DNA of 6,551 nucleotides from positions 1 to 6,551 of the forward strand of contig JAGYNW010000114.1 of the NCBI GenBank assembly GCA_018399915.1, given 5' to 3'. Shown piece after piece: positions 1 to 5,899 of the stretch. How positions within the stretch are numbered: position 1 is the first letter of the stretch; every line of letters starts with the position of its first letter. The position numbers and the translations under genes are program-made. The notes beneath the pieces are model-generated. The model was not told where the DNA came from and searched no databases. It was given only the letters and a program-made list of their open reading frames with translations. This stretch comes from Candidatus Omnitrophota bacterium (lineage in GTDB: Bacteria; Omnitrophota; Gorgyraeia; Zapsychrales; Zapsychraceae).

Positions 1-204
1 AAATATTCGGATGAAGAGTTGGTTGCCGCTTATGTTGACGCAGTGGTCGAAAGGAGGGCCAGGGAAGCCTTTCATGGGAAAGCCGGTTTCGCGCCCAAGG
101 AATATCAAAGCTTTAAAGACCTGCTGATGCTGATTATCCGGTTGAGACAGGAGATCCATCGTCGTGGGATCGAATTGCCTCCGATCAATGAATGGCTGAA
201 GTAA
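1..204 (+). CDS. C-terminal end of an unidentified protein (5' truncated by window edge)
   Basis: The frame is open from the first base of the window to a TAA at 202-204, giving the last 67 residues of a protein that starts outside the window. The visible part is hydrophilic and probably helical, with a basic run (VVERRAREAF), a short hydrophobic helix (LLMLIIRLRQEI) and a C-terminal PPINEWLK. I see no signal peptide, metal-binding motif or nucleotide-binding motif in this piece, and I do not recognise the family. It reads in the same direction as pyrE, 98 bases upstream of it, so it could belong to the same transcription unit, although a hairpin lies in the gap. Codon usage and composition resemble the following genes. 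That it is a real gene end is fairly secure; its function is unknown. Confidence 0.6.
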   Translation, partial: KYSDEELVAAYVDAVVERRAREAFHGKAGFAPKEYQSFKDLLMLIIRLRQEIHRRGIELPPINEWLK

Positions 205-235
205 CGATGACCTTTTCTGCCTCTTGTGTTTAGAG

Positions 236-262
236 TCCCGCGGTCTTTGGATTTCAGCGGGA
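236..262 (+). other. Hairpin in the leader upstream of pyrE
   Basis: TCCCGC (236-241) and GCGGGA (257-262) form a 6-bp GC-rich stem around a 15-base loop, 32 bases downstream of the preceding stop codon and about 40 bases before the pyrE start. No T-run follows, so it is not a standard intrinsic terminator. It could stabilise an mRNA end or act in attenuation, as known for pyrE leaders in enterobacteria, but I see no leader peptide or competing structure. The pairing is seen directly; any role is a guess. Confidence 0.3.
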
Positions 263-302
263 GGCGTCATTATTAACCCCATAGCGAAAAAGAAGGAAGA
301 TT

Positions 303-863
303 ATGCACACAGAGACTATCCCACAGCTTAGAGACGAGCTTTTACAACTGCTTATTAAAGACGCTTATGTCAAGGGCAAGATTACACTGTCCTCAGGAAA
401 AGAGAGCGATTATTACATTGATGCCCGGCTGGTTACCCTGCAGCCGCGCGGCGCTTATCTTTGTGCCCGTTTAATCCTGGACGCGGTAAAAGAGGATGAG
501 GTTATTGCCATCGGCGGACCTACCCTGGGCGCGGATCCTATGATCGGTGCCATCGGCGTCGTCGGGATGCAGCAGCAAAAAGATTTCAGCACCTTTATTA
601 TCCGTAAGGCGCCCAAGGCGCATGGCAAACAACAACAGGTGGAAGGCCCTTTGTTGTCCAAGGGCGGAAGGGTTGTGATCATTGATGATGTGGCAACGAC
701 CGGTAAGGCCTTCCTTGAATCCTTAAAAGTATTGAGATCGATCGAGGCGGAGGTGGTCAAGGCCATCTGCATTGTAGATAGGGACGAGGGCGCGAAAGAA
801 GCCTTGGCCGCACAAGGGTGCGAGTTGGTTTCCTTATTTGCGATCTCGGAGATCCACAAATAA
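303..863 (+). CDS. pyrE: Orotate phosphoribosyltransferase (PyrE)
   Basis: This cytoplasmic enzyme of de novo pyrimidine synthesis joins orotate to PRPP to give orotidine 5'-monophosphate and pyrophosphate. The 186-aa product is close to the usual length for compact bacterial PyrE. Visible family features are SSGKESDYYIDAR (residues 30-42, orotate/PRPP side), GGPTLGADP (71-79), the flexible catalytic loop with RKAPKAHG (101-108), and the PRPP-binding signature VIIDDVATTGKA (125-136) with its two adjacent aspartates. The ATG at 303 is preceded by a purine-rich site (AAGAAGGAAGA, about 289-300) and gives a start just upstream of the first conserved helix. It heads a close-packed cluster; maf follows 13 bases after its stop. 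PyrE and a UTP/dTTP-hydrolysing Maf in one unit would both concern the pyrimidine nucleotide pool. The family call is secure; pyrF and the other pyr genes are not in the window. Confidence 0.96.
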   Translation: MHTETIPQLRDELLQLLIKDAYVKGKITLSSGKESDYYIDARLVTLQPRGAYLCARLILDAVKEDEVIAIGGPTLGADPMIGAIGVVGMQQQKDFSTFIIRKAPKAHGKQQQVEGPLLSKGGRVVIIDDVATTGKAFLESLKVLRSIEAEVVKAICIVDRDEGAKEALAAQGCELVSLFAISEIHK

Positions 864-876
864 AGATGGCAAAGAA

Positions 877-1485
877 ATGAAATCAAAAGGCACGCAGAAA
901 ATAAACGCGAAGATCATTTTGGCTTCCGGCTCTCCCCAGAGAAAAGCCTTATTGCGCTGGACCGGCCTGCCGTTTACTGTCAAACCGAGCCGCGTGGAGG
1001 AACATGGCAGGATCACTTCAAACTGCGCTGATCTGGTCAGGAAGAACGCGGTTTTAAAAGCCGAAGACGTGGCCGGGCGAACGAAAGAAGGCATCATTAT
1101 CGGGGCCGATACCGTGGTCTACATAGGCAATAAACATATTCTGGGAAAGCCCCGCAATCAGCGCGAGGCCAGGCAGACACTGAAAATATTGTTTTCTTCC
1201 GCGCGGTGGGTGTACACAGGCATAGCGGTGGTGGACGCCCGTTCCGGGATCAAGGCGGTCAGTTATGAGAAGACCAGAGTCTTTATGAACCCTTTATCCG
1301 ATGAGGAAATTACCCGCTATCACAAAAAGGTGGCGCCGTATGACAAAGCCGGCGGGTTTGATATCGAAGGCTATGGCTGCATTTTCATTAAACGCATTGA
1401 AGGGTGTTACACCAATGTCATCGGCCTGCCTATGGCGAAACTCGCGGTTATGCTCAAGGAGTTTGGTATCAATTTGTTGGGATAA
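877..1485 (+). CDS. maf: Maf-family nucleoside triphosphate pyrophosphatase
   Basis: Maf/HAM1-like enzymes hydrolyse non-canonical or selected canonical nucleotides (dTTP, UTP, m7GTP, depending on subgroup) to monophosphates and pyrophosphate, and have been linked to septum control and pool cleansing. The 202-aa product begins with the diagnostic ILASGSPQRKALL (residues 14-26), followed by the catalytic-aspartate motif GADTVV (Asp78), ILGKPRNQREA, PYDKAGGFDIEGYG and the C-terminal GCYTNVIGLPM. This is the full set of Maf blocks at a normal length of about 190-210 aa. The ATG at 877 is chosen because it lies 16 residues before the LASGSP block; the same frame extends upstream only by overlapping pyrE, and no better start is visible there. 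The Shine-Dalgarno sequence is weak, so coupling to pyrE (13-base gap) is likely. I cannot decide dTTP/UTP versus m7GTP specificity by eye. The gene symbol is the family name. Confidence 0.93.
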   Translation: MKSKGTQKINAKIILASGSPQRKALLRWTGLPFTVKPSRVEEHGRITSNCADLVRKNAVLKAEDVAGRTKEGIIIGADTVVYIGNKHILGKPRNQREARQTLKILFSSARWVYTGIAVVDARSGIKAVSYEKTRVFMNPLSDEEITRYHKKVAPYDKAGGFDIEGYGCIFIKRIEGCYTNVIGLPMAKLAVMLKEFGINLLG

Positions 1486-1496
1486 GGAACCGATTT

Positions 1497-2312
1497 ATGA
1501 AAAAAAGGAAAATGCGTGCTATCGTAAGACAAGTCCGATCATCGGGATTATCAGTGCTGGGAGGGGTTTTATGTGTGTTTTTGCTCAGTGGCTGTTTTAC
1601 CACGGAATACAATCTGGCTACGGAAAAGCAAGAGACCCTGCTGTATGATACCGATCAGGAAATACGGATCGGCACCGCCTATGCCGCAAAAGTCAATAGC
1701 CAAATGGAGATCAATCATGATATTGATCTGAATGAACGTGCGCAACGGATTCTTGACGATATTGTCGATGTCTGTGACCGCAAAGAGCTTGTTTACTTTG
1801 TCAAAATTATTGAAAAAGAGGATATCAACGCGGTAAGCCTGCCGGGCGGTTACATTTACTTGTTTAAAGGATTGATGGATGCCGTGGATAATGACGGGCA
1901 GCTGGCCGGTGTTATCGCGCATGAGGTCGCCCACATAACCGCGCGGCATGGTATGAAAAGGCTTCAGGCTGCCTACGGAGCGACTTTATTGCAATTAGTC
2001 AGCGCGGTCGCGGCCCCGGAAGTGGCCGGCGGCACAGGCTTGGCGTTAAACACGATCTTTACTGAATATTCACAGCAGGATGAGTTTGAGGCGGACAAGC
2101 TGGCCGTTAAATATATGCGCAAAGCCGGTTATGAACCCACAGAGATGATCGCTTTTTTAATGAAGCTGAAAGAGGAGGATGAAAAGGCGCCGTTGAAAAG
2201 GCTCTCCTATTGGAAGACGCATCCTCACCCGGCCAAGCGCATGGCCGTGGTAAGGAAGGCCATAACCGGGAAACTGGATTTCCGGGATTATGTCATCTTG
2301 ACAGAGGAATGA
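1497..2312 (+). CDS. M48-family zinc metalloprotease, predicted lipoprotein
   Basis: The 271-aa product starts with a lipoprotein signal: basic MKKRKMRAIVRQVR, a hydrophobic core, then the lipobox LLSGC with Cys33 as the lipidated residue. It should therefore sit in a membrane facing the periplasm. The catalytic zinc motif is HEVAH (His142, Glu143, His146) followed by ITARHG. The third zinc ligand is probably Glu198 in EFEADKLAVKYM, the usual ExxxD helix. SLPGGYIYLFKGLMDAV and THPHPAKRM are also standard for bacterial M48B/M48C proteases of the LoiP/YcaL type. There is no room for the C-terminal TPR domain of BepA. Known relatives take part in outer-membrane protein quality control; that role here is inferred. 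The ATG at 1497 has AAGGA at 1484-1488, 8 bases away, and gives a proper signal peptide; an upstream in-frame ATG lies inside maf and is rejected. The gap to maf is 11 bases. Confidence 0.93.
   Translation: MKKRKMRAIVRQVRSSGLSVLGGVLCVFLLSGCFTTEYNLATEKQETLLYDTDQEIRIGTAYAAKVNSQMEINHDIDLNERAQRILDDIVDVCDRKELVYFVKIIEKEDINAVSLPGGYIYLFKGLMDAVDNDGQLAGVIAHEVAHITARHGMKRLQAAYGATLLQLVSAVAAPEVAGGTGLALNTIFTEYSQQDEFEADKLAVKYMRKAGYEPTEMIAFLMKLKEEDEKAPLKRLSYWKTHPHPAKRMAVVRKAITGKLDFRDYVILTEE
2303..2308 (+). promoter_or_regulatory. Ribosome binding site that decides the DUF192 start
   Basis: AGAGGA at 2303-2308 touches the ATG at 2309 directly (spacing 0) but lies 6 bases before the ATG at 2315. The second ATG, in the same frame, is therefore the better start. 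It also gives a signal peptide beginning MRNYKW, with a basic residue at position 2. Confidence 0.6.
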
Positions 2313-2314
2313 TT

Positions 2315-2755
2315 ATGAGAAATTACAAATGGCTGATCATGTTAATGCTGGTAGTTATCTGCGGGGTTTCCTGCGGGAGGACAGAGGATAAAGTTTGTTT
2401 TGAATCGGTTTGCGTGAATGTGGAGATTGTCCAGACCCCGGAGGAAAGAGAACGCGGGTTGCAGCAGCGGGAATCGTTGGCTCCGCATGCCGGAATGCTT
2501 TTTATCTTTACCCAAAGCGGGCGTCATGGGTTTTGGATGAAGGAAACTTTGATCCCGTTGGATATGCTGTGGATCAATGAACGTCAGGAAGTCGTCCACA
2601 TTCAGAACAACGCGGTTCCCTGTCCTGATGGCCGCTGCGAGATCTATTCTCCGCCCCGTAAGGCCTTGTATGTGCTTGAGGTGAATGCCGGATTCGCGGA
2701 GAAATACGGGATTAAACCGGGCGCCCGCGCGGATTTTCAGATCAGACCGCAATGA
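2315..2755 (+). CDS. DUF192-family protein, predicted lipoprotein
   Basis: The 146-aa product has a short basic N-terminus, a hydrophobic segment (WLIMLMLVVIC) and a probable lipid-attachment Cys20 in GVSC. The -3 position is Gly, so the lipobox is imperfect. The rest matches the DUF192 (PF02643) pattern: an early beta strand, then TPEERERGLQQRESLAPHAG, MLFIFTQSGRHGFWMKETLI, PLDMLWINERQEVVHIQ and YVLEVNAGFAEKYGIKPGA. The GFWMK(E/N)T and IPLDMLWI blocks are the family hallmark. The biochemical function of the family is not known; it is a small exported beta-barrel-like domain found in many bacteria and archaea. It begins 2 bases after the M48 stop codon, and an alternative ATG at 2309 would overlap that stop, so translation is probably coupled to the protease gene. 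Pairing with an exported protease suggests a shared envelope role, but this is inference. Confidence 0.9.
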   Translation: MRNYKWLIMLMLVVICGVSCGRTEDKVCFESVCVNVEIVQTPEERERGLQQRESLAPHAGMLFIFTQSGRHGFWMKETLIPLDMLWINERQEVVHIQNNAVPCPDGRCEIYSPPRKALYVLEVNAGFAEKYGIKPGARADFQIRPQ

Positions 2756-2786
2756 AAGATAAATAGTTAAAATAAGAGAGAGGCAT

Positions 2787-3173
2787 ATGGAAAAGAAGGC
2801 TAAGAAAGAAATATTAAAGGTCCTTGTCATCGATGATAAACAGATTATAAGTGACGTGTTTGAATTTACCCTGGGAAAATTGGGCCATGCCATCACGTGG
2901 GTGGATAATGCCGCCGAGGCTTTGGAGATCGCCAAAGGGGAATTTGACCTGGCGTTTTTGGATATCGTGATGCCGGAAAAAGACGGGGTCGCCCTGGCCC
3001 AGGAAATGAAAAAGATCAATCCGGCTTTACCGATTGTAATGATGAGCGGATACAGCGTCCAGGAGAAGAAAGAAAAGATTAAAGAGCTGGGTGTGGCTCT
3101 GTGCCTGGATAAGCCCTTTTCCATGGAAGAGGTACGTGCGATCGTCAAGGATGCCATTGGTAAAGATATTTAA
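2787..3173 (+). CDS. Stand-alone response-regulator receiver protein (CheY-like)
   Basis: The 128-aa product is a single receiver (REC) domain with no output domain. Seen residues are the acidic pair Asp16-Asp17 (VLVIDDK), the phospho-acceptor Asp59 (LAFLDIVMPEKDG), the switch Ser87 (IVMMSGY) and the conserved Lys109 (CLDKPF). All five key positions are present, so it should be able to take a phosphate from a histidine kinase. After residue 120 only a short tail remains, so it must act by protein contact, as in CheY or Spo0F-like relays. The ATG at 2787 is preceded by AGAGAGG (2777-2783). It lies 31 bases after the DUF192 stop and is the last gene before a terminator, which suggests it is the promoter-distal gene of the pyrE cluster. 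No kinase or partner is visible in the window, so the signal and target are unknown. Confidence 0.92.
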   Translation: MEKKAKKEILKVLVIDDKQIISDVFEFTLGKLGHAITWVDNAAEALEIAKGEFDLAFLDIVMPEKDGVALAQEMKKINPALPIVMMSGYSVQEKKEKIKELGVALCLDKPFSMEEVRAIVKDAIGKDI

Positions 3174-3178
3174 GTAAA

Positions 3179-3200
3179 GCGAAATGTGGTTACATTTCGC
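3179..3200 (+). other. Perfect 9-bp hairpin after the receiver gene
   Basis: GCGAAATGT (3179-3187) and ACATTTCGC (3192-3200) pair perfectly around a GGTT loop, beginning 5 bases after the stop codon. No T-run follows. It may protect the 3' end of the transcript or act with the intrinsic terminator 18 bases further on. Confidence 0.5.
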
Positions 3201-3218
3201 GATAAGGGAATGCGATAG

Positions 3219-3247
3219 AAACGCCTATGGTTCAAAGGCGTTTTTTT
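3219..3247 (+). terminator. Intrinsic terminator of the pyrE-maf-M48-DUF192-receiver cluster
   Basis: AAACGCCT (3219-3226) pairs with AGGCGTTT (3236-3243) around a 9-base loop, and the 3' side runs into seven consecutive Ts (3241-3247). This is a standard Rho-independent terminator for + strand transcription. The reverse strand reads the same stem but is followed only by TTTCTATCG, so it would be a weak terminator at best for the convergent lpd gene. Confidence 0.85.
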
Positions 3248-3303
3248 GATTTTAAGCATTAGGCAGAGTAGGATATAAGACAAAAATTTATAAAAAGAAT
3301 GAT

Positions 3304-4722
3304 CTATCGTTTGGGTTTGTAGAGATTGGTGCAGGTCCCGAAAAACACCTCGGCGGTTTCCATCAGGCTCTCGGATAAGGTCGGATGCGGATGGATCAGG
3401 TTTTTCATCTCTGCGATCGTGCACCCGGCATGGATCGCAAGCGCGCCTTCCATGATCAGGTCGCCGGCGCCCACCCCGACGATACTTACCCCTAGAATTT
3501 TTTCACTATCTGGGTCGATGATGAATTTGGTCGCCCCATCCGGCCGGTTCTGGGTCAAGGCCTTTCCTGAGGCGGCCCAGGGAAATTTCGCGACCACGAT
3601 CTGTTTGTTCATGGCCTTGGCCTGGGTCTCGGTCAATCCCACTGTCGCGATTTCCGGATCCGTAAAAATGACGGCGGGGATAAGCCTTTTTTCGGTAGGC
3701 GGTATTTTCCCATCACAGATATGCTCAATAACCGCTTTGCCGTCGTGCGCGGCCTTGTGTGCCAGAAGCGGGCCGCCGGTCACATCCCCAATGGCGTAGA
3801 TGTGGGCTTCATGCGTCTGGCCCTGGTTGTTGACCGAGACAAACCCCCGTGCATCAGTTTGGATCTTTGTGTTTTTTAGTCCTAACGCGGTGCTATTGGG
3901 TTTTCGTCCTACGGCAATGAGGATTTTGTCGTAATTTTCTTGCGTGACAGATCCCCGGCTGTCTTTAATCGATACACTGAATCCGTCCTCTGTTGCGGTG
4001 ATCTGTTCTGCTGAGCTTTGCAATAAGAGTTTTTTAAAGGTTTTTCTGAGCTGGCGGTTCAATACGCTCAGCACGTCTTTATCCACCTCGGGCAACAATT
4101 GCGGCAGTTTTTCAACAACACTGACCTCGCTGCCTAACCCGGCATACATGCTTCCGAGTTCCAATCCGATGTAACCGGCCCCGATCACCAAAAGCTTGGA
4201 GGGAACAGAGGGAAGGTCCAGGGCGGTCTGTGCGTTAAGGATATGGGGTGAATCCGGAAGGCCCGGAAATGCGGCCGGACGGGAGCCGGTGGCAATAATC
4301 GCGTTTTGGAAGGTGACCTGCTGCGTCCCGCCATCGGGTTTTATTACCGCAACCGTGTGCGCATCTAAAAAACAGGCCTGGCCTTGCAGAAGCGTTACTT
4401 TTCTTTGTTGGGCCAGATGATCCAGTCCGGAACTCAATTTGGTGATCACGGAATTTTTCCAGGCCCGCAAGGCCGGGAGGTCAACTGTGACACCGTTAAA
4501 ATGGATGCCTATGGCCGAGGCCTCTTTGGTGTCGTTCAGCACTTTGACTGCGTGCAGAAGGGACTTGGAAGGGATGCAGCCCTCATGCAGGCAAACTCCG
4601 CCGATCGTTGGAGCGTCATTGATCAGCAGGACCTGTTTGCCTTTATCTGCGGCCAGGAATGCCGCGCTGTAGCCACCCGGTCCGCCACCGAGAATCAAAA
4701 TTTCTGTGGTTATCTTTTCCAT
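3304..4722 (-). CDS. lpdA: Dihydrolipoamide dehydrogenase (E3)
   Basis: This cytoplasmic FAD enzyme reoxidises dihydrolipoyl groups of 2-oxoacid dehydrogenase or glycine cleavage complexes and passes electrons to NAD+. The 472-aa length is typical. In order there are the FAD Rossmann motif GGGPGG (12-17), the redox-active disulfide GGVCLHEGCIPSK (Cys44, Cys49), ATGSRP (144-149), the NAD-binding GAGYIGLELG (181-190) followed by SVVEK with the acidic residue typical of NAD over NADP, AVGRKPN, the second FAD motif YAIGDVTGGPLLAHKA, and the C-terminal interface HPHPTLSE with catalytic His446 and Glu451. Asn35 stands where most relatives carry the Glu that binds the FAD ribose. No E1 or E2 genes are adjacent. 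It is convergent with the receiver gene and divergent from smpB. The ATG start lacks a clear Shine-Dalgarno sequence but is the only sensible one before the FAD motif. The best alternatives, other class I disulfide reductases, lack the HPHPTLSE end. Confidence 0.94.
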   Translation of the reverse strand: MEKITTEILILGGGPGGYSAAFLAADKGKQVLLINDAPTIGGVCLHEGCIPSKSLLHAVKVLNDTKEASAIGIHFNGVTVDLPALRAWKNSVITKLSSGLDHLAQQRKVTLLQGQACFLDAHTVAVIKPDGGTQQVTFQNAIIATGSRPAAFPGLPDSPHILNAQTALDLPSVPSKLLVIGAGYIGLELGSMYAGLGSEVSVVEKLPQLLPEVDKDVLSVLNRQLRKTFKKLLLQSSAEQITATEDGFSVSIKDSRGSVTQENYDKILIAVGRKPNSTALGLKNTKIQTDARGFVSVNNQGQTHEAHIYAIGDVTGGPLLAHKAAHDGKAVIEHICDGKIPPTEKRLIPAVIFTDPEIATVGLTETQAKAMNKQIVVAKFPWAASGKALTQNRPDGATKFIIDPDSEKILGVSIVGVGAGDLIMEGALAIHAGCTIAEMKNLIHPHPTLSESLMETAEVFFGTCTNLYKPKR

Positions 4723-4780
4723 AAAAGAAAGCTGTTTTTGATATTTTCCATGGGTTGTTTTTATTTGTCAGGATATTTCA

Positions 4781-4808
4781 ATTATATGTCATCTGTGTTG
4801 ATTCTCAA
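4781..4808 (-). promoter_or_regulatory. Sigma70-type promoter for lpd
   Basis: Read on the - strand, TTGAGA (4808-4803) and TATAAT (4786-4781) are separated by 16 bases. That is 5 of 6 and 6 of 6 matches to the -35 and -10 consensus. Transcription would start near 4774, leaving a leader of about 50 bases before the lpd ATG. It lies back to back with the smpB promoter. Confidence 0.65.
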
Positions 4809-4822
4809 GCAATATACAAAGA

Positions 4823-4851
4823 TTTTGTTTTTTTCGTCTTTATGCTATAAT
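4823..4851 (+). promoter_or_regulatory. Extended -10 promoter for smpB
   Basis: TATAAT at 4846-4851 is a perfect -10 box, preceded by TG at 4843-4844, which makes it an extended -10 element. The -35 is poor (TTTTGT at 4823-4828 with a 17-base spacer), as is usual for extended -10 promoters. The start would be near 4858, about 24 bases before the smpB ATG. Confidence 0.65.
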
Positions 4852-4881
4852 TGGAACCCTTGCGGAAAAAGAAGAGGAGAG

Positions 4882-5340
4882 ATGAAAAAAACTATTGCGA
4901 CTAATAAAAAGGCCTATCGGGATTATTTTCTTTCAGATGCCATTGAGTGCGGGATAGAGCTGAAAGGATCAGAGGTTAAATCTGTGCGCGCCGGAAAGAT
5001 CAATTTCAAGGATACCTATGCCCGTCTGGATCAGGGGCAGATCTATGTGCACAATCTGCATATTGATCAATACAAGCAGGCTAGCTACATGAACGTGGAG
5101 CCGGCCCGGCCCCGGCGATTGCTTTTGCATAAACAGGAAATCCGAAAATTCTATCAGGCCCAGGTCATCAAGAAAATGACCTTGATCCCGACCAAGGTAT
5201 ACATCAATAAGCGGGGTTTCGTGAAGCTGGAATTGGCTCTGGGCAAGGGCAAGAAGAAGTTTGATAAGCGGGAAACCATTAAAAAGCGTGACATTGACCG
5301 CAGCCTGGAACGTGCCTTACGCGGCCGGCAGAAAAGATAG
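4882..5340 (+). CDS. smpB: SsrA (tmRNA)-binding protein SmpB
   Basis: SmpB binds the tRNA-like domain of tmRNA and places it in the A site of stalled ribosomes, so that trans-translation can tag the nascent chain and release the ribosome. The 152-aa product has the family length. Visible blocks are NKKAYRDYFL near the N-terminus, CGIELKGSEVKSVRAGKINF (the OB-fold core that contacts tmRNA), YVHNLHIDQY, RPRRLLLHKQEI, LIPTKVYINKRGFVKLELAL, then GKGKKKFDKRE leading to the basic C-terminal tail (KKRDIDRSLERALRGR) that enters the mRNA channel. The ATG at 4882 follows the purine-rich GAAGAGGAGAG; the spacing is tight, but this start gives the usual short basic N-terminus. An in-frame upstream extension overlaps lpd antisense and is rejected. 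Its RNA partner, ssrA, is encoded about 780 bases downstream in the same direction. Confidence 0.96.
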   Translation: MKKTIATNKKAYRDYFLSDAIECGIELKGSEVKSVRAGKINFKDTYARLDQGQIYVHNLHIDQYKQASYMNVEPARPRRLLLHKQEIRKFYQAQVIKKMTLIPTKVYINKRGFVKLELALGKGKKKFDKRETIKKRDIDRSLERALRGRQKR

Positions 5341-5348
5341 CCGACGGG

Positions 5349-5378
5349 TTGTAATGCAGAGAGGTAGTGCGGTATAAT
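5349..5378 (+). promoter_or_regulatory. Possible promoter of the nucleotidyltransferase cassette
   Basis: TTGTAA (5349-5354) and a perfect TATAAT (5373-5378) are separated by 18 bases in the 57-base gap after smpB. Transcription would start near 5385, inside or just before the AGGAGA ribosome-binding site (5384-5389). The leader would then be only about 13 bases, which is unusually short and weakens the call. Confidence 0.4.
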
Positions 5379-5397
5379 TATTCAGGAGAAGCGGGAT

Positions 5398-5898
5398 ATG
5401 TATTTTGGCGAGGTCTTTCGGATTTTAAATAAAAAAAGAGTGAAGTATGTTGTTGCGGGGGGCACAGCGGTTGTTTTGCATGGGTATAAACGTTTTACGG
5501 ATGATCTGGATTTGTATGTTCAGTTAGAAGATAGGAATATTGAAAAGTTATTTGAGTCATTGGAAGCCATCGGATATATGCCTAAACTTCCTGTTACCCA
5601 AGAGCAATTTAAGGATAAAAAACAAAGAGATATTTGGAAGAAAGAAAAAGCCATGTTGGTTTTTTCTTTTGTGAAGAAAAAACCGCCGTTTGCTTTGATT
5701 GACATTTTTATTAAGGAATATATCAAGTTTGAGGCGGTTTATAAGGCCCGAATCAAAGTGAGAGTGGGCAATATTACGATCCCGACCATTTCCATAGATC
5801 ATTTGATAAAACTTAAGAAAATAGCATCGAGGGAAGTTGATCTTAATGATATTGTTCAATTGAAAGAGATTAAGAAAATCCGTAAGCACAATAAATAA
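5398..5898 (+). CDS. AbiEii/MNT-like nucleotidyltransferase
   Basis: The 166-aa product has the signature of the DNA-polymerase-beta-like nucleotidyltransferase superfamily. AGGTAVVLHG (residues 20-29) is the Gly-Gly turn that holds the triphosphate, YKRFTDDLDLYV follows with metal-binding Asp36 and Asp38, and ALIDIF carries a probable third acidic residue, Asp102. SIDHLIKLKKIASREVDLND (132-151) resembles the R-x-K/V-D-x-x-D end seen in AbiEii-type and DUF6036-type proteins. Members of this group include toxins that modify tRNA ends, type IV or HEPN-MNT toxin-antitoxin partners, and uncharacterised proteins; I cannot choose between them. AGGAGA at 5384-5389, 8 bases from the ATG, supports the start. 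A hand count of 420 bases gives about 34% GC, well below pyrE (58% in one 60-base sample) and smpB (45% in one sample). This suggests recent acquisition. A 56-aa gene follows after one base. Confidence 0.82.
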   Translation: MYFGEVFRILNKKRVKYVVAGGTAVVLHGYKRFTDDLDLYVQLEDRNIEKLFESLEAIGYMPKLPVTQEQFKDKKQRDIWKKEKAMLVFSFVKKKPPFALIDIFIKEYIKFEAVYKARIKVRVGNITIPTISIDHLIKLKKIASREVDLNDIVQLKEIKKIRKHNK

Positions 5899-5899
5899 T

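Noticed and set aside
247..276. Possible promoter for pyrE (TTGGAT, 18-base spacer, TATTAA)
   Set aside because: The matches are only 3 of 6 and 4 of 6, and the -35 lies in the loop of a hairpin. This is too weak to annotate.
455..1097. Two - strand open frames opposite pyrE and maf
   Set aside because: Both are shadows of well-supported + strand genes and show no motifs.
1404..1496. Upstream in-frame start for the M48 protease
   Set aside because: It lies inside maf and would bury the lipoprotein signal peptide. The ATG at 1497 has a well-spaced AAGGA.
2768..2773. TAAAAT as a -10 box for the receiver gene
   Set aside because: There is no -35-like hexamer at the right distance and no TG extension. 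The gap is just AT-rich.
2342..3157. A 271-codon open frame on the - strand opposite the DUF192 and receiver genes
   Set aside because: It runs antisense to two genes with clear family motifs. Its product is serine- and phenylalanine-rich without any recognisable domain, and it has no convincing start context.
4384..4881. Upstream in-frame extension of smpB
   Set aside because: It overlaps the lpd gene on the other strand. SmpB homology begins near the ATG at 4882, just after a purine-rich site.
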